From positions 1 through 64,000 of the forward strand of contig CACZGH010000006.1 of assembly GCA_902780635.1 (NCBI GenBank): a DNA stretch of 64,000 nucleotides. Reading direction: 5' to 3'. Under the pieces are notes generated by a model. It worked only from the letters and a program-made list of their open reading frames with translations. It made no database searches and was not told the DNA's origin. This document shows, in pieces, positions 1-7,276 of this stretch; within the stretch, counting starts at the first letter, position 1, and every line of letters starts with the position of its first letter. This DNA comes from an uncultured Prevotellaceae bacterium (GTDB lineage Bacteria; Bacteroidota; Bacteroidia; Bacteroidales; Bacteroidaceae). The translations under genes were made by a program, and so were the position numbers.

Positions 1-126
1 GTCGCTGTTCTGTTCCACCAACGTTTGCTCTGCGTCGGTCAAGGTGATTGTTTTCGGTTCCTCTTCTTGGGCTAAAGCAGTTGTTGCCATCAGGATGGAC
101 AATATCATAAGTACAATCTTTCTCAT
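1..126 (-). CDS. Secreted protein, N-terminal fragment (serpin-like?)
   Basis: Only the first 42 codons lie in the window; the gene runs off the left edge. The start is the ATG read at 126-124. Residues 1-20 form a clean signal peptide (hydrophobic core, then ALAQ), followed by an acidic stretch and the segment TITLTDAEQTLVEQNSD. That segment resembles the start of the mature part of Bacteroidales serpins (secreted serine-protease inhibitors), but this is recall from a very short piece. Export through the Sec system is well supported; the family is a guess. A TAnnTTTG promoter element lies just upstream. Confidence 0.6.
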   Translation of the reverse strand, partial: MRKIVLMILSILMATTALAQEEEPKTITLTDAEQTLVEQNSD

Positions 127-151
127 AACGTCGTTGTTTGGTTGTTACTTG

Positions 152-159
152 CAAAAATA
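152..159 (-). promoter_or_regulatory. Bacteroidetes -7 promoter element
   Basis: Read on the minus strand this is TATTTTTG, matching the Bacteroidetes -7 consensus TAnnTTTG. It lies about 26 bp before the start codon of the secreted protein at 126. Confidence 0.6.
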
Positions 160-233
160 TGATTGTTTTTCTTTAATAGATAAGAAAACTACAATATAAC
201 TGCATTGACCTCATTTTTTTAACATTTTTTACA

Positions 234-896
234 TTACGAAAGTTTTATGTTATACCCCTCATCAATCATCTCACGCAGTATCTCATCGCGACTCTTGTGT
301 CGGAGGTTGAAGTTCTCACCTTCACGGGAGCCACCGGGAGCGGTGAACAACTTATGGGGAAAGAGAATCTGTGGCAGTTGATGGAACAGCGTCCCCATGG
401 CTTTCTGTAGTTCTCGCTCCAAAGTGGCACCTTTCATCCCCAGCCATCTCCGACAGCAAGCACGGTCGATTTCGTCGGTGAAATGCTTGGCGATAAGTTG
501 TTCCTTCGTGATCACACCACGTTCGTACATCGCTTCCTCACTGCTGGAAATGGATTTAGTGACATAACCATTGTGTCCCTCAATGGTGACGTGCAGCCAA
601 CAACGACCGCCGTGCCTGCTCATTTTGCTGCGTGAGAGGTCGACAACGTCAGGCAGTTCATATCGCCAGGGATAAAGCAGACGGCGCAGGCTTCCCGCTT
701 CTTTCATGGCATCCTTTGCACGTCTCTCACTTTCCTCTGCCTTTCGAGCGTAAGCGTCACGCTCCTTTTTGAGTCGTTCCGCTTCCACCTTGGCCTTGTT
801 ACGTTCTCGGGTGCGGTGTTCCAGGTTCTGCTGGATGTTCTCCACCTTTTGTCGGAGTTCATCCAATTGTTCTTGGATCATGGGGACGGTTCTCAT
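234..896 (-). CDS. Hypothetical coiled-coil protein
   Basis: I do not recognise this protein. Residues about 5-70 are a charged, heptad-like coiled coil rich in E, K, R and Q. The remaining 150 residues look like a compact folded domain with several Trp, His and Cys residues (for example RACCRRWLGMKG) and no signal peptide or membrane segment. Two starts are possible: 896 (MRTVP) or 881 (MIQEQL). Both fall inside a REP-like palindrome at 874-902, so the present 5' end was probably supplied or replaced by that element. The frame is open for 220 codons and the composition looks genuinely coding. It may be the C-terminal part of a longer ancestral gene. No neighbour suggests a function. Confidence 0.5.
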   Translation of the reverse strand: MRTVPMIQEQLDELRQKVENIQQNLEHRTRERNKAKVEAERLKKERDAYARKAEESERRAKDAMKEAGSLRRLLYPWRYELPDVVDLSRSKMSRHGGRCWLHVTIEGHNGYVTKSISSSEEAMYERGVITKEQLIAKHFTDEIDRACCRRWLGMKGATLERELQKAMGTLFHQLPQILFPHKLFTAPGGSREGENFNLRHKSRDEILREMIDEGYNIKLS

Positions 897-902
897 GATC
901 CA
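874..902. repeat. REP-like palindrome, copy A
   Basis: Perfect 9-bp inverted repeat TGGATCATG (874-882) and CATGATCCA (894-902) around the core GGGACGGTTCT. The core and one arm recur at 1019-1043 and, inverted, at 1203-1233. Sequences of the type GAACCGTCCCC with flanking palindromes are, from memory, typical of REP elements mobilised by Y1-type (RAYT) transposases. No such transposase gene is in the window. Confidence 0.75.
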
Positions 903-1018
903 TTACCTTCATCATCCTCGAAAACAACTTGACTGTGAAAGCCCTGCAGTATGGAATGGTGGATTCTTGTGGCGCTTTTCTCACGTTTTCCGGTGCGTAA
1001 CAGAATTCTGGCTTGTTT

Positions 1019-1043
1019 CATGGGGACGGTTCTCATGATCCAC
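1019..1043. repeat. REP-like palindrome, copy B
   Basis: Carries CATGGGGACGGTTCTC followed by ATGATCCAC, in the same orientation as copy A. The left arm is shortened to CATG, so the hairpin is weaker than in copy A. The right flank (to 1066) is shared with a degenerate copy at 3066-3111. Confidence 0.7.
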
Positions 1044-1202
1044 TTTTTGCTCTGTTGATAGTCCCATAAATGTGATGCCTGTGATTCTTGATTGTTGCCG
1101 CATCTTCACTCCTATGAGGCAGAACCTACGAGAATGTCATCGCGCGGATCGACCACCGAACGGAGTACCTTGACAAATCGACGATAGGCTCTTCATCTTC
1201 GA

Positions 1203-1233
1203 GTGGATCATGAGAACCGTCCCCAAGATCCAC
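1203..1233. repeat. REP-like palindrome, copy C (inverted)
   Basis: GTGGATC (1203-1209) and GATCCAC (1227-1233) pair around the core ATGAGAACCGTCCCCAA, which is the reverse complement of the core in copies A and B. It joins directly to the coiled-coil remnant that starts at 1340. Confidence 0.7.
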
Positions 1234-1340
1234 TCGCCAAGCCGTTTCCTCAACTCAACATTCTCGTCTTCCAACTCCTTGATACGTTCAAGAAGTTTAT
1301 GTCGCTCAACAATCCATTCTTGAAAATTCCTTAACTCCAT
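1230..1340 (-). pseudogene. N-terminal coiled-coil gene remnant cut by REP element
   Basis: From an ATG at 1340 the first 37 codons look like a natural protein N-terminus: a heptad-patterned coiled coil including KELEDENVELRKRLGEW. The frame then enters REP copy C, and the residues beyond it (to 1137) look random. A gene truncated by insertion of the element is the simplest reading. The parent family cannot be named from so short a piece. Confidence 0.35.
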
Positions 1341-1380
1341 CCATTATTTTTTGCAAGTTTATTAAGAAGGTCACGTAACA

Positions 1381-2697
1381 CTACATGTCATCAAGTGACA
1401 AAGAACCAAGGTGGATAGTCATCTTACGGAGTTCGGGTGTCTGTTCCAGAACATTATTCACCTTTTCTTTGAACTCATTTTCCTTATATCTGTACCCCTG
1501 TTTCTTTAGTTCGTACATCCAGGCTTCTTTCTGAATGGGGTCGACAACAATGAGGTCAATCTCGTTTTCTCCCTTTCTATCCCACCATTTACCAATAACA
1601 AAACGACGTTCCTCCTGAAACTTCTTCATGAAATAGCGTTCCATCATAAAACCAGACACTCCGCTGTAGTCCCTTTGGATAATTTCGCCAAGAGCTTTCA
1701 GGGCCTTATTCTCTACAAGAGCCTGATACTTGTAAAAGAAGCGGAACCAGAATATAAGGAAACAGTCATTGAGTTGATACCTCACTTTCTTGCTGTTCTC
1801 CTTGGCAAAGATGGGCAGTGATTTGGTGATAACTTTATAGTAGGTCTCCAGCTTCACAAGATAAGGGCCGATATTATAGTTATGAAGCTCGTTCTCAATT
1901 TCCGAGCGTGTTTTCATGCCACTGGCTATACAGGTCAGAATGGAAAAATATGTCACATAGTCAGTGCCAAACTCTTCTATCAGGATGTTCTTTCCCTCAC
2001 TAATAAATGGCGAGTTCTCCTCTGTCAGTGCAGTGAGCATTTTTTCTTTGTCGGTTTTGCCCTTGTCGAGCAACAGCGTTACATACCAAGGCACACCGCC
2101 TGTAATGCTATACAAAGCCAACAGGTCTTCAGAAGTGTAGTTCGGATTGAAGTCCTCCAGAATCTGCTTCAGCACGTCGGTCGTGAATGGTTCGAGAGTA
2201 ATCATCTCATTGGCACGCCCGAACAGAGGTTCTTCCTTGTCTTCGAATATCTTAGTCATCAGTGTAAACACCGAACCACTGATAATAAGATTCAGATGAC
2301 TAGTGCGCTTGTGCAAGTCCCAGTCGCGCTGGATGTCACTGAAGATAGATGGATTTATCTTCAGGAAATTCTGAAACTCGTCGATGATGAGAGTGAACGA
2401 ACGACTTTCTGACAATTGGAGTACAAACTTGAACACTTCGGAGAAGGAGGTTGGCTTTCCAAGGATTGGCGCATCCAACTTCTCACGTATCTCGCGCACA
2501 TAGTCCTGGCACAACAACGTTTCAGCTTTCTTACCCACAAAGAAATATAGCACGATGTCATCACCGCACCGCTGTGAAAGTTCCGTCTTACCAATACGCC
2601 TGCGTCCCATCAGCACAGTCATCCGTGCTTCGCGTTTACTTTGCATGAGCATTTCGCCAAGCACCTTCTTCTCATTTTCTCTGTTGTAGAATTTCAT
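1381..2697 (-). CDS. AAA ATPase, archaeal-type (ATPase_2/DUF234-like)
   Basis: A 438-residue STAND/AAA-type ATPase. I chose the ATG at 2697 because the protein then begins MKFYNRENE, the usual first motif of this family; an upstream in-frame ATG (2778) adds an implausible leader. Walker A is GRRRIGKTEL (about residues 30-39) and Walker B is LIIDEFQNF (about 112-120), followed by a sensor-like segment LIISGS and a winged-helix region (about 260-330). The C-terminal about 90 residues (RYFMKKF...WWDRKGENEIDLIVVD) resemble the DUF234 / PD-(D/E)XK-like tail, with the D and E-K pattern of a nuclease fold (EIDLIVV...WMYELKK). Families like this are common in Bacteroidetes and archaea; their role is unproven, with links to DNA, mobile elements or toxin-antitoxin-like behaviour. 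A second family member lies at 19533-20678. Confidence 0.85.
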   Translation of the reverse strand: MKFYNRENEKKVLGEMLMQSKREARMTVLMGRRRIGKTELSQRCGDDIVLYFFVGKKAETLLCQDYVREIREKLDAPILGKPTSFSEVFKFVLQLSESRSFTLIIDEFQNFLKINPSIFSDIQRDWDLHKRTSHLNLIISGSVFTLMTKIFEDKEEPLFGRANEMITLEPFTTDVLKQILEDFNPNYTSEDLLALYSITGGVPWYVTLLLDKGKTDKEKMLTALTEENSPFISEGKNILIEEFGTDYVTYFSILTCIASGMKTRSEIENELHNYNIGPYLVKLETYYKVITKSLPIFAKENSKKVRYQLNDCFLIFWFRFFYKYQALVENKALKALGEIIQRDYSGVSGFMMERYFMKKFQEERRFVIGKWWDRKGENEIDLIVVDPIQKEAWMYELKKQGYRYKENEFKEKVNNVLEQTPELRKMTIHLGSLSLDDM

Positions 2698-2784
2698 GCC
2701 CTTAAAATAGTATTCTTTATTACAGTAATATCCATTACTTTTTGCAAAGATACGAATTATATTCAAACAGCCAAACAAAAACGG

Positions 2785-2961
2785 CTATAATTTTATTTTT
2801 TTTAATGTTAGCGGATAGTACAACTTGTTTTCCAAAATAGGCACTTCTACCTTTTTCCCGGTTTTCTTCTGGGTCAATGTAATCAGTCCACTTTTGTTAT
2901 AGGTTATGAATTTTTCTTCCCGTAACTTACAGTAGTCACTATTGGATGTTCGTTTCGACAT
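2785..2961 (-). CDS. Small hypothetical protein (58 aa)
   Basis: A 58-codon frame from ATG 2961 to the TAG at 2785-2787, rich in Lys and Thr, with the pattern YCKLREEKFITYNKSGL then TLTQKKTGKKVEVP. The alternating hydrophobic residues suggest a small beta-rich domain. It lies directly upstream of the AAA ATPase in the same direction. No family is recognised. It could be chance, but the amino-acid pattern looks more like a real protein than an antisense artefact. Confidence 0.35.
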   Translation of the reverse strand: MSKRTSNSDYCKLREEKFITYNKSGLITLTQKKTGKKVEVPILENKLYYPLTLKKIKL

Positions 2962-3065
2962 CAGGCTTGACTAGAAGAAGTTCCAGCTGCGTGACGGATT
3001 ATGGATGCGCATCTCCTCATGGGACGTTGTCTCGATAGGAAAAATGAAGGATGAGGGATCATAGA

Positions 3066-3111
3066 GAAGAAGGTTCTCACAATCCACTTTTTGCCCTGCT
3101 GATAGTCCCAT
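3066..3111. repeat. Degenerate REP-flank repeat
   Basis: Aligns with 1021-1066 without gaps. The shared right half includes CCACTTTTTGC and TGATAGTCCCAT, while the REP core is decayed (AAGGTTCTCACAATCC in place of ACGGTTCTCATGATCC). The match shows that the REP core moved or was duplicated with an attached unique flank. Confidence 0.55.
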
Positions 3112-3176
3112 CGGCCCAAGCGCATTTCCCTCTAGCAACTTCTCCACAAAGATGATTTGCAAAGAATGTACTGTGC

Positions 3177-4850
3177 TCATCTGATTACCGCACAAAGTTT
3201 TTGAACATCCTCATCGAAGGTATCCTTGTTGATGGCACGGTTCTTGACGGCAGAACGATAGTTGTAGATAGTCTGGGGGGAGAAGAAGAGCAAGTCGGCA
3301 ATTTCTGAACTTTCCTTTACTCCGAGGCGGATGAGAGCATAGATACGCAGTTCAGGAGTGAGGGTGTTTGGCTGCTTGACGACTATTTGGTTATCTGAAA
3401 GAAGCAGTGTGTTCAGTTCTGCCACGAATGTCGGATACAGATCAAGAAACGCCTTGTCGAACTTATTCATAAAGGTCGCTGCATCTTCTTCTGAAATACG
3501 TGACGAGGATATAGTAGATAGCAGTTCCTGTACTTGATTGGCCTTTATTTTGCGTTTTACCAGTGTCTGATATTTCTTCAGTTTATCGATATATTTAGCG
3601 CACAGGTCAATGTAAATCTTTGCCAATCCCTCACGCTTAAAATTGGTGTCTATCAATTGCTCGTTCAGAGCAGACAGCTGTTTGCCCTGTTCCACTAATA
3701 GGGCATTCTTTTGCCTGACCTCTTCATGCTGTTGATGCAGCTCTTCGTTCTTGGTTTGAAGTTCTTCTCTACGAAGATGTAATTGTCCGTTCTGTTTCTT
3801 GATAAAGAGTGCAGAAGCAAGGATTGCCAGTGTCAAAAGACCGAGAATAATCATTCCATAGAGAATGTGTGATTTCTGGTCGTTGATTTTCTTGGTGTAG
3901 GCAGAAAGGATTGTTGAGAATCGTCCTGACAGTTCTATCAGACGCAAGCGATTATTAAAGAACTGGGCATCCTCCATGGAACAATAGATATAGCTCGTAG
4001 CCCTATCCACATTATCATTATCCTTTTCAAACAAATACATGGCCAATTCTTGGAGTGAAAGGTTTTCTTTCAACGGAGTCACAATATCAGATATGGCAGA
4101 GTTGGTAAGCCAGAGTTCGTACATGGGCATATCCCCTTTATCCATATAACAACGTGCCAGGGAGAAGGCTGCAGATGCATAGAGTTTGGAATTGACAGGA
4201 GCCATATCAACTACTTTTCGATAATATATAGCGGCTTTCTCGCTATTCTCATCAATATAGTGCATTCGCTCACCCATGAGATATTGGTAGTTGATAGTGT
4301 TTTCTTTCTCATACTTGATAGCTTCCACGAGATTCTCTTTCATCTTCCGCCAATACTCTTCCTTTACCCGCTCATCACTGCTATATTGAGACCAATACAT
4401 ATAAAGCCAGAAATGCGTGATATAGTATTCATATTTGAGTGAATCATTGAGTTCTTCAAGGTTGATGCCCTTAAGATAATCAGCGGCTTCACTATAGAAA
4501 CCGCCACGTGCATCAAGCAGGGCATAATTGATAACAGCCTGTTGGTAATATGCAATATTACCGATTTCCTTTGAGAGGATGATACTGTTTTGAACATATA
4601 CCAATGCAGAATCGTAGCGATAAGTGAGATATTCCTGATACATCTGTTCAAACAATGCCAACTTCTCCTCCTCGTTTGTTGTGCTTGCTAGCGATGACCT
4701 TAATTGTGCCAACTTCTTTTCTTTAGCCGTTGTGATATTGGGACGTTCGGCAATGACACTGTCAAGTCTTAAAAGATTGATATTATCTGCACTCACCTGG
4801 CTTAAAAAAGTGAGGAATAATGCTGCGAAAAAGGCTAGTAATCTATACAT
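3177..4850 (-). CDS. Membrane-bound HTH regulator, DUF6377 family
   Basis: A 557-residue inner-membrane regulator of the type often found next to SusC/SusD loci. Residues 1-21 are a signal peptide. Residues about 22-325 are helical TPR-like repeats predicted to lie in the periplasm. A single membrane segment follows at about 327-348 (MIILGLLTLAILASALFI), then a Gln/Glu-rich coiled coil (about 355-400). The cytoplasmic C-terminus carries a LuxR-like helix-turn-helix (about 495-540: PELRIYALIRLGVKESSEIA then SPQTIYNYRSAVKNRA). It is divergent from the alpha-galactosidase, SusC and SusD genes, so by position it most likely senses the released sugar and activates that operon. The sensing role is inferred, not visible. 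Confidence 0.88.
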   Translation of the reverse strand: MYRLLAFFAALFLTFLSQVSADNINLLRLDSVIAERPNITTAKEKKLAQLRSSLASTTNEEEKLALFEQMYQEYLTYRYDSALVYVQNSIILSKEIGNIAYYQQAVINYALLDARGGFYSEAADYLKGINLEELNDSLKYEYYITHFWLYMYWSQYSSDERVKEEYWRKMKENLVEAIKYEKENTINYQYLMGERMHYIDENSEKAAIYYRKVVDMAPVNSKLYASAAFSLARCYMDKGDMPMYELWLTNSAISDIVTPLKENLSLQELAMYLFEKDNDNVDRATSYIYCSMEDAQFFNNRLRLIELSGRFSTILSAYTKKINDQKSHILYGMIILGLLTLAILASALFIKKQNGQLHLRREELQTKNEELHQQHEEVRQKNALLVEQGKQLSALNEQLIDTNFKREGLAKIYIDLCAKYIDKLKKYQTLVKRKIKANQVQELLSTISSSRISEEDAATFMNKFDKAFLDLYPTFVAELNTLLLSDNQIVVKQPNTLTPELRIYALIRLGVKESSEIADLLFFSPQTIYNYRSAVKNRAINKDTFDEDVQKLCAVIR

Positions 4851-4877
4851 TTTTCATGTTGTTGGGGTTATCAGCGA

Positions 4878-4885
4878 CAAAGTTA
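4878..4885 (-). promoter_or_regulatory. -7 promoter element of the regulator gene
   Basis: Minus-strand TAACTTTG matches TAnnTTTG and lies about 28 bp upstream of the regulator start at 4850. Confidence 0.6.
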
Positions 4886-5030
4886 CGAATAATATCTGAA
4901 AAACATGCATCTACTTGAAGCCATTTTTGAAAAAATGTAAATTCAAGAAAATCAATAGGTTGTGCTTAGCATATTCTGTATTGAATCTACTTGACCCCTA
5001 CTCAAGGCGACAATCCATCTAAAATCGCCA

Positions 5031-5038
5031 TACCTTTG
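5031..5038 (+). promoter_or_regulatory. -7 promoter element of the alpha-galactosidase operon
   Basis: TACCTTTG matches TAnnTTTG and lies 32 bp before the chosen start at 5071. The 145 bp between this and the divergent promoter at 4878-4885 is the likely control region for both transcripts. Confidence 0.6.
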
Positions 5039-5070
5039 CTACCGAAAACTTAATCAAGATGTTACTCATT

Positions 5071-7251
5071 ATGAACAAAGCAATCTTTATCGCAGTTTTA
5101 GCTTTCGCCTCGGCAACGGTAGCCGTAGCCAAGACAATCATTTCAGTCACCACCAACAAAACACAGTTGGTAATGCAAGTAAAGGACAACGGCCGCCTGT
5201 ACCAGACTTATTTAGGTGCACGTCTGTCAGAGTCAGTCAACCTAGACGAGCTGGACATGCCTCGTGGTACCGTTTCGTCAACCAGTACTCAAGGCAATGA
5301 GATTTATCCAGTGATGGGAACAGAAGACTACTTTGAGCCTGCAATGGAAATCCGTCATGGCGATGGTAATCCTACTTCTGTATTGAAATATGTGTCACAC
5401 GAGCAGACGAAAGTGGATGGTGGTGTGCAGACGAAAATCATGTTGAAGGACGAACTCTACCCCGTCAGTGTCACCTTATATTATCTCGCATACGAAAAGG
5501 AGAACATCATCAAGCAGTGGAGCGAGATTCAGCATCAGGAGAAGGGCAAGGTCTATCTTGGCCGTTATGCCTCGTCGATGCTCTATCTGGAGTCAGATGC
5601 TTATTATCTCACTGAGTTCAGTGGAAACTGGGCCAAGGAGATGCACATGACAGAAATCCCACTCGTATTTGGAAAGAAAGTGGTTGATTCTCGTTTAGGC
5701 ACCCGTGCAGCCATGCTGACACAGCCGTTTTTTGAGGTTAGTACACATTCGATGGTCCAAGAGAATACTGGCGAGGTACTCATGGGCACGATTGCCTGGA
5801 CGGGAAACTTCCGCTTTACCTTCGAGGTGGATAACAATAATCAGTTGCGTGTTATCAGCGGCATCAATCCTGATGCCTCACAATACCTATTGAAGAAAGG
5901 TGAGGTATTCCGTACACCCGACTTTATCTTCACTCTGAGTCAGAAAGGTGCCGGTGAGGGTAGCCGTGATTTTCAACGATGGGCACTCAACCACCAACTT
6001 TACAAGGCTAATGAAGACCGTATGACCCTCCTCAACAACTGGGAGAATACCTATTTTGACTTTGATGAAGAGAAACTGACCAAACTTTTCAGTGAAGCCA
6101 AAGATCTCGGCGTAGATATGTTCCTGCTTGATGACGGATGGTTTGGCAACAAATATCCCCGTAAGGATGACTTTGCTGGTCTTGGCGACTGGGAACCTAC
6201 AAAGAACAAACTGCCCAATGGTGTGCCTTATTTGGTAAAGAAAGCCAATGAGACAGGCGTGGAGTTCGGTATATGGATTGAGCCGGAAATGGTTAATCCT
6301 AAGAGCGAACTGGCTGAAAAACACCCAGAATGGATGTTGACCTTACCCAATCGTGATACCTACTATTTCCGTAATCAGTTGGTTCTCGATCTGACCAATC
6401 CGAAAGTGCAGGACTTCGTTTTCAGCATTGTTGATAATCTGATGAAAGAGAATCCCAAACTGAAGTTCTTTAAGTGGGACTGTAATTCACCCATCACCAA
6501 TATCTATTCGCAGGTAGAGGGTGAGAATCAGGGCAATCTTTATGTAGATTATGTGCGTGGCCTCTATAAAGTCCTCGACCGTATTCAGACCAAATACCCT
6601 GATCTCGTGATGATGCTCTGCTCTGGCGGCGGTGGCCGATGTGACTATGAGGCCCTGAAATACTTCACCGAGTTTTGGTGTTCCGACAATACCGATCCCG
6701 TAGAGCGTCTGTATATCCAGTGGGGCTTCTCACAGTTCATCCCTTCGAAAGCCATGTGCTCACACGTTACCAATTGGAACCGTCGGGCCAGTGTCAAGTT
6801 CCGTGTGGATGTTGACTTCACCTGCAAACTAGGTTTCGACATCGACCTGAAATCAATGGCTCCTGATGACCTGCAGTATTGCCGTCTGGCTGTCAAAGAG
6901 TACAACCGTTTGAAGCCCGTCATCTACTCGCCTAATCTTTATCGTCTGGTATCGCCTTACAAAACCAAGCACTGTGTGATGGAGCGTGTCAGCGACGATA
7001 AGAGCCATGCCCTCATTGCAGCCTATGATATTCACCCCGACTTCAACGAGCAGTTGTTGCCCACTCGTCTGGAAGGACTTGATGCCAATGCCAAGTATCT
7101 GGTCAAAGAGATTTGCCTGATGCCAGGTCAGAAGTCCAAACTCGCATACGATGGAAAGGTGCTGAGCGGTGATTATCTGATGAAGGTCGGGCTGAATCTC
7201 ATCACTGGCGATGACATGAGCAGCCGTATCGTAGAACTGATAAAGAAGTAA
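5071..7251 (+). CDS. Alpha-galactosidase, GH36 family
   Basis: A secreted or periplasmic GH36 alpha-galactosidase (melibiase) that removes terminal alpha-linked galactose, for example from raffinose-family sugars or galactomannan. With the start at 5071 the N-terminus MNKAIFIAVLAF...AVAK is a signal peptide; an in-frame ATG at 5059 is less likely. An N-terminal beta-sandwich (to about residue 320) precedes the TIM barrel. The barrel contains MFLLDDGWFG, GIWIEPEMVNP, the nucleophile motif FFKWDCNSP (Asp470) and the acid/base motif WCSDNTDPVERLYIQ (Asp539). At 726 residues it is the usual family length. It is the first gene of an operon with SusC and SusD. Confidence 0.95.
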   Translation: MNKAIFIAVLAFASATVAVAKTIISVTTNKTQLVMQVKDNGRLYQTYLGARLSESVNLDELDMPRGTVSSTSTQGNEIYPVMGTEDYFEPAMEIRHGDGNPTSVLKYVSHEQTKVDGGVQTKIMLKDELYPVSVTLYYLAYEKENIIKQWSEIQHQEKGKVYLGRYASSMLYLESDAYYLTEFSGNWAKEMHMTEIPLVFGKKVVDSRLGTRAAMLTQPFFEVSTHSMVQENTGEVLMGTIAWTGNFRFTFEVDNNNQLRVISGINPDASQYLLKKGEVFRTPDFIFTLSQKGAGEGSRDFQRWALNHQLYKANEDRMTLLNNWENTYFDFDEEKLTKLFSEAKDLGVDMFLLDDGWFGNKYPRKDDFAGLGDWEPTKNKLPNGVPYLVKKANETGVEFGIWIEPEMVNPKSELAEKHPEWMLTLPNRDTYYFRNQLVLDLTNPKVQDFVFSIVDNLMKENPKLKFFKWDCNSPITNIYSQVEGENQGNLYVDYVRGLYKVLDRIQTKYPDLVMMLCSGGGGRCDYEALKYFTEFWCSDNTDPVERLYIQWGFSQFIPSKAMCSHVTNWNRRASVKFRVDVDFTCKLGFDIDLKSMAPDDLQYCRLAVKEYNRLKPVIYSPNLYRLVSPYKTKHCVMERVSDDKSHALIAAYDIHPDFNEQLLPTRLEGLDANAKYLVKEICLMPGQKSKLAYDGKVLSGDYLMKVGLNLITGDDMSSRIVELIKK

Positions 7252-7276
7252 CTAACCAATTCAAAACAATAATGAC

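Larger units (their letters stand above)
897..1380. other. Gene-poor stretch with REP-like elements
   Basis: This stretch holds REP-like copies B and C and a short coiled-coil reading-frame remnant (1230-1340). No credible full-length gene is visible on either strand. A short minus-strand frame crossing copy B encodes the phrase MGLSTEQKVDHENRP. A related phrase, MGLSAGQKVDCENLL, is found at 3066-3111, so the element and its flank have spread together. Confidence 0.6.

Noticed and set aside
2971..3195. Minus-strand open frame of 74 codons between the small ORF and the DUF6377 gene
   Set aside because: It overlaps the regulator's end and the degenerate REP flank, lacks a start signal and shows no family pattern; treated as repeat-derived.
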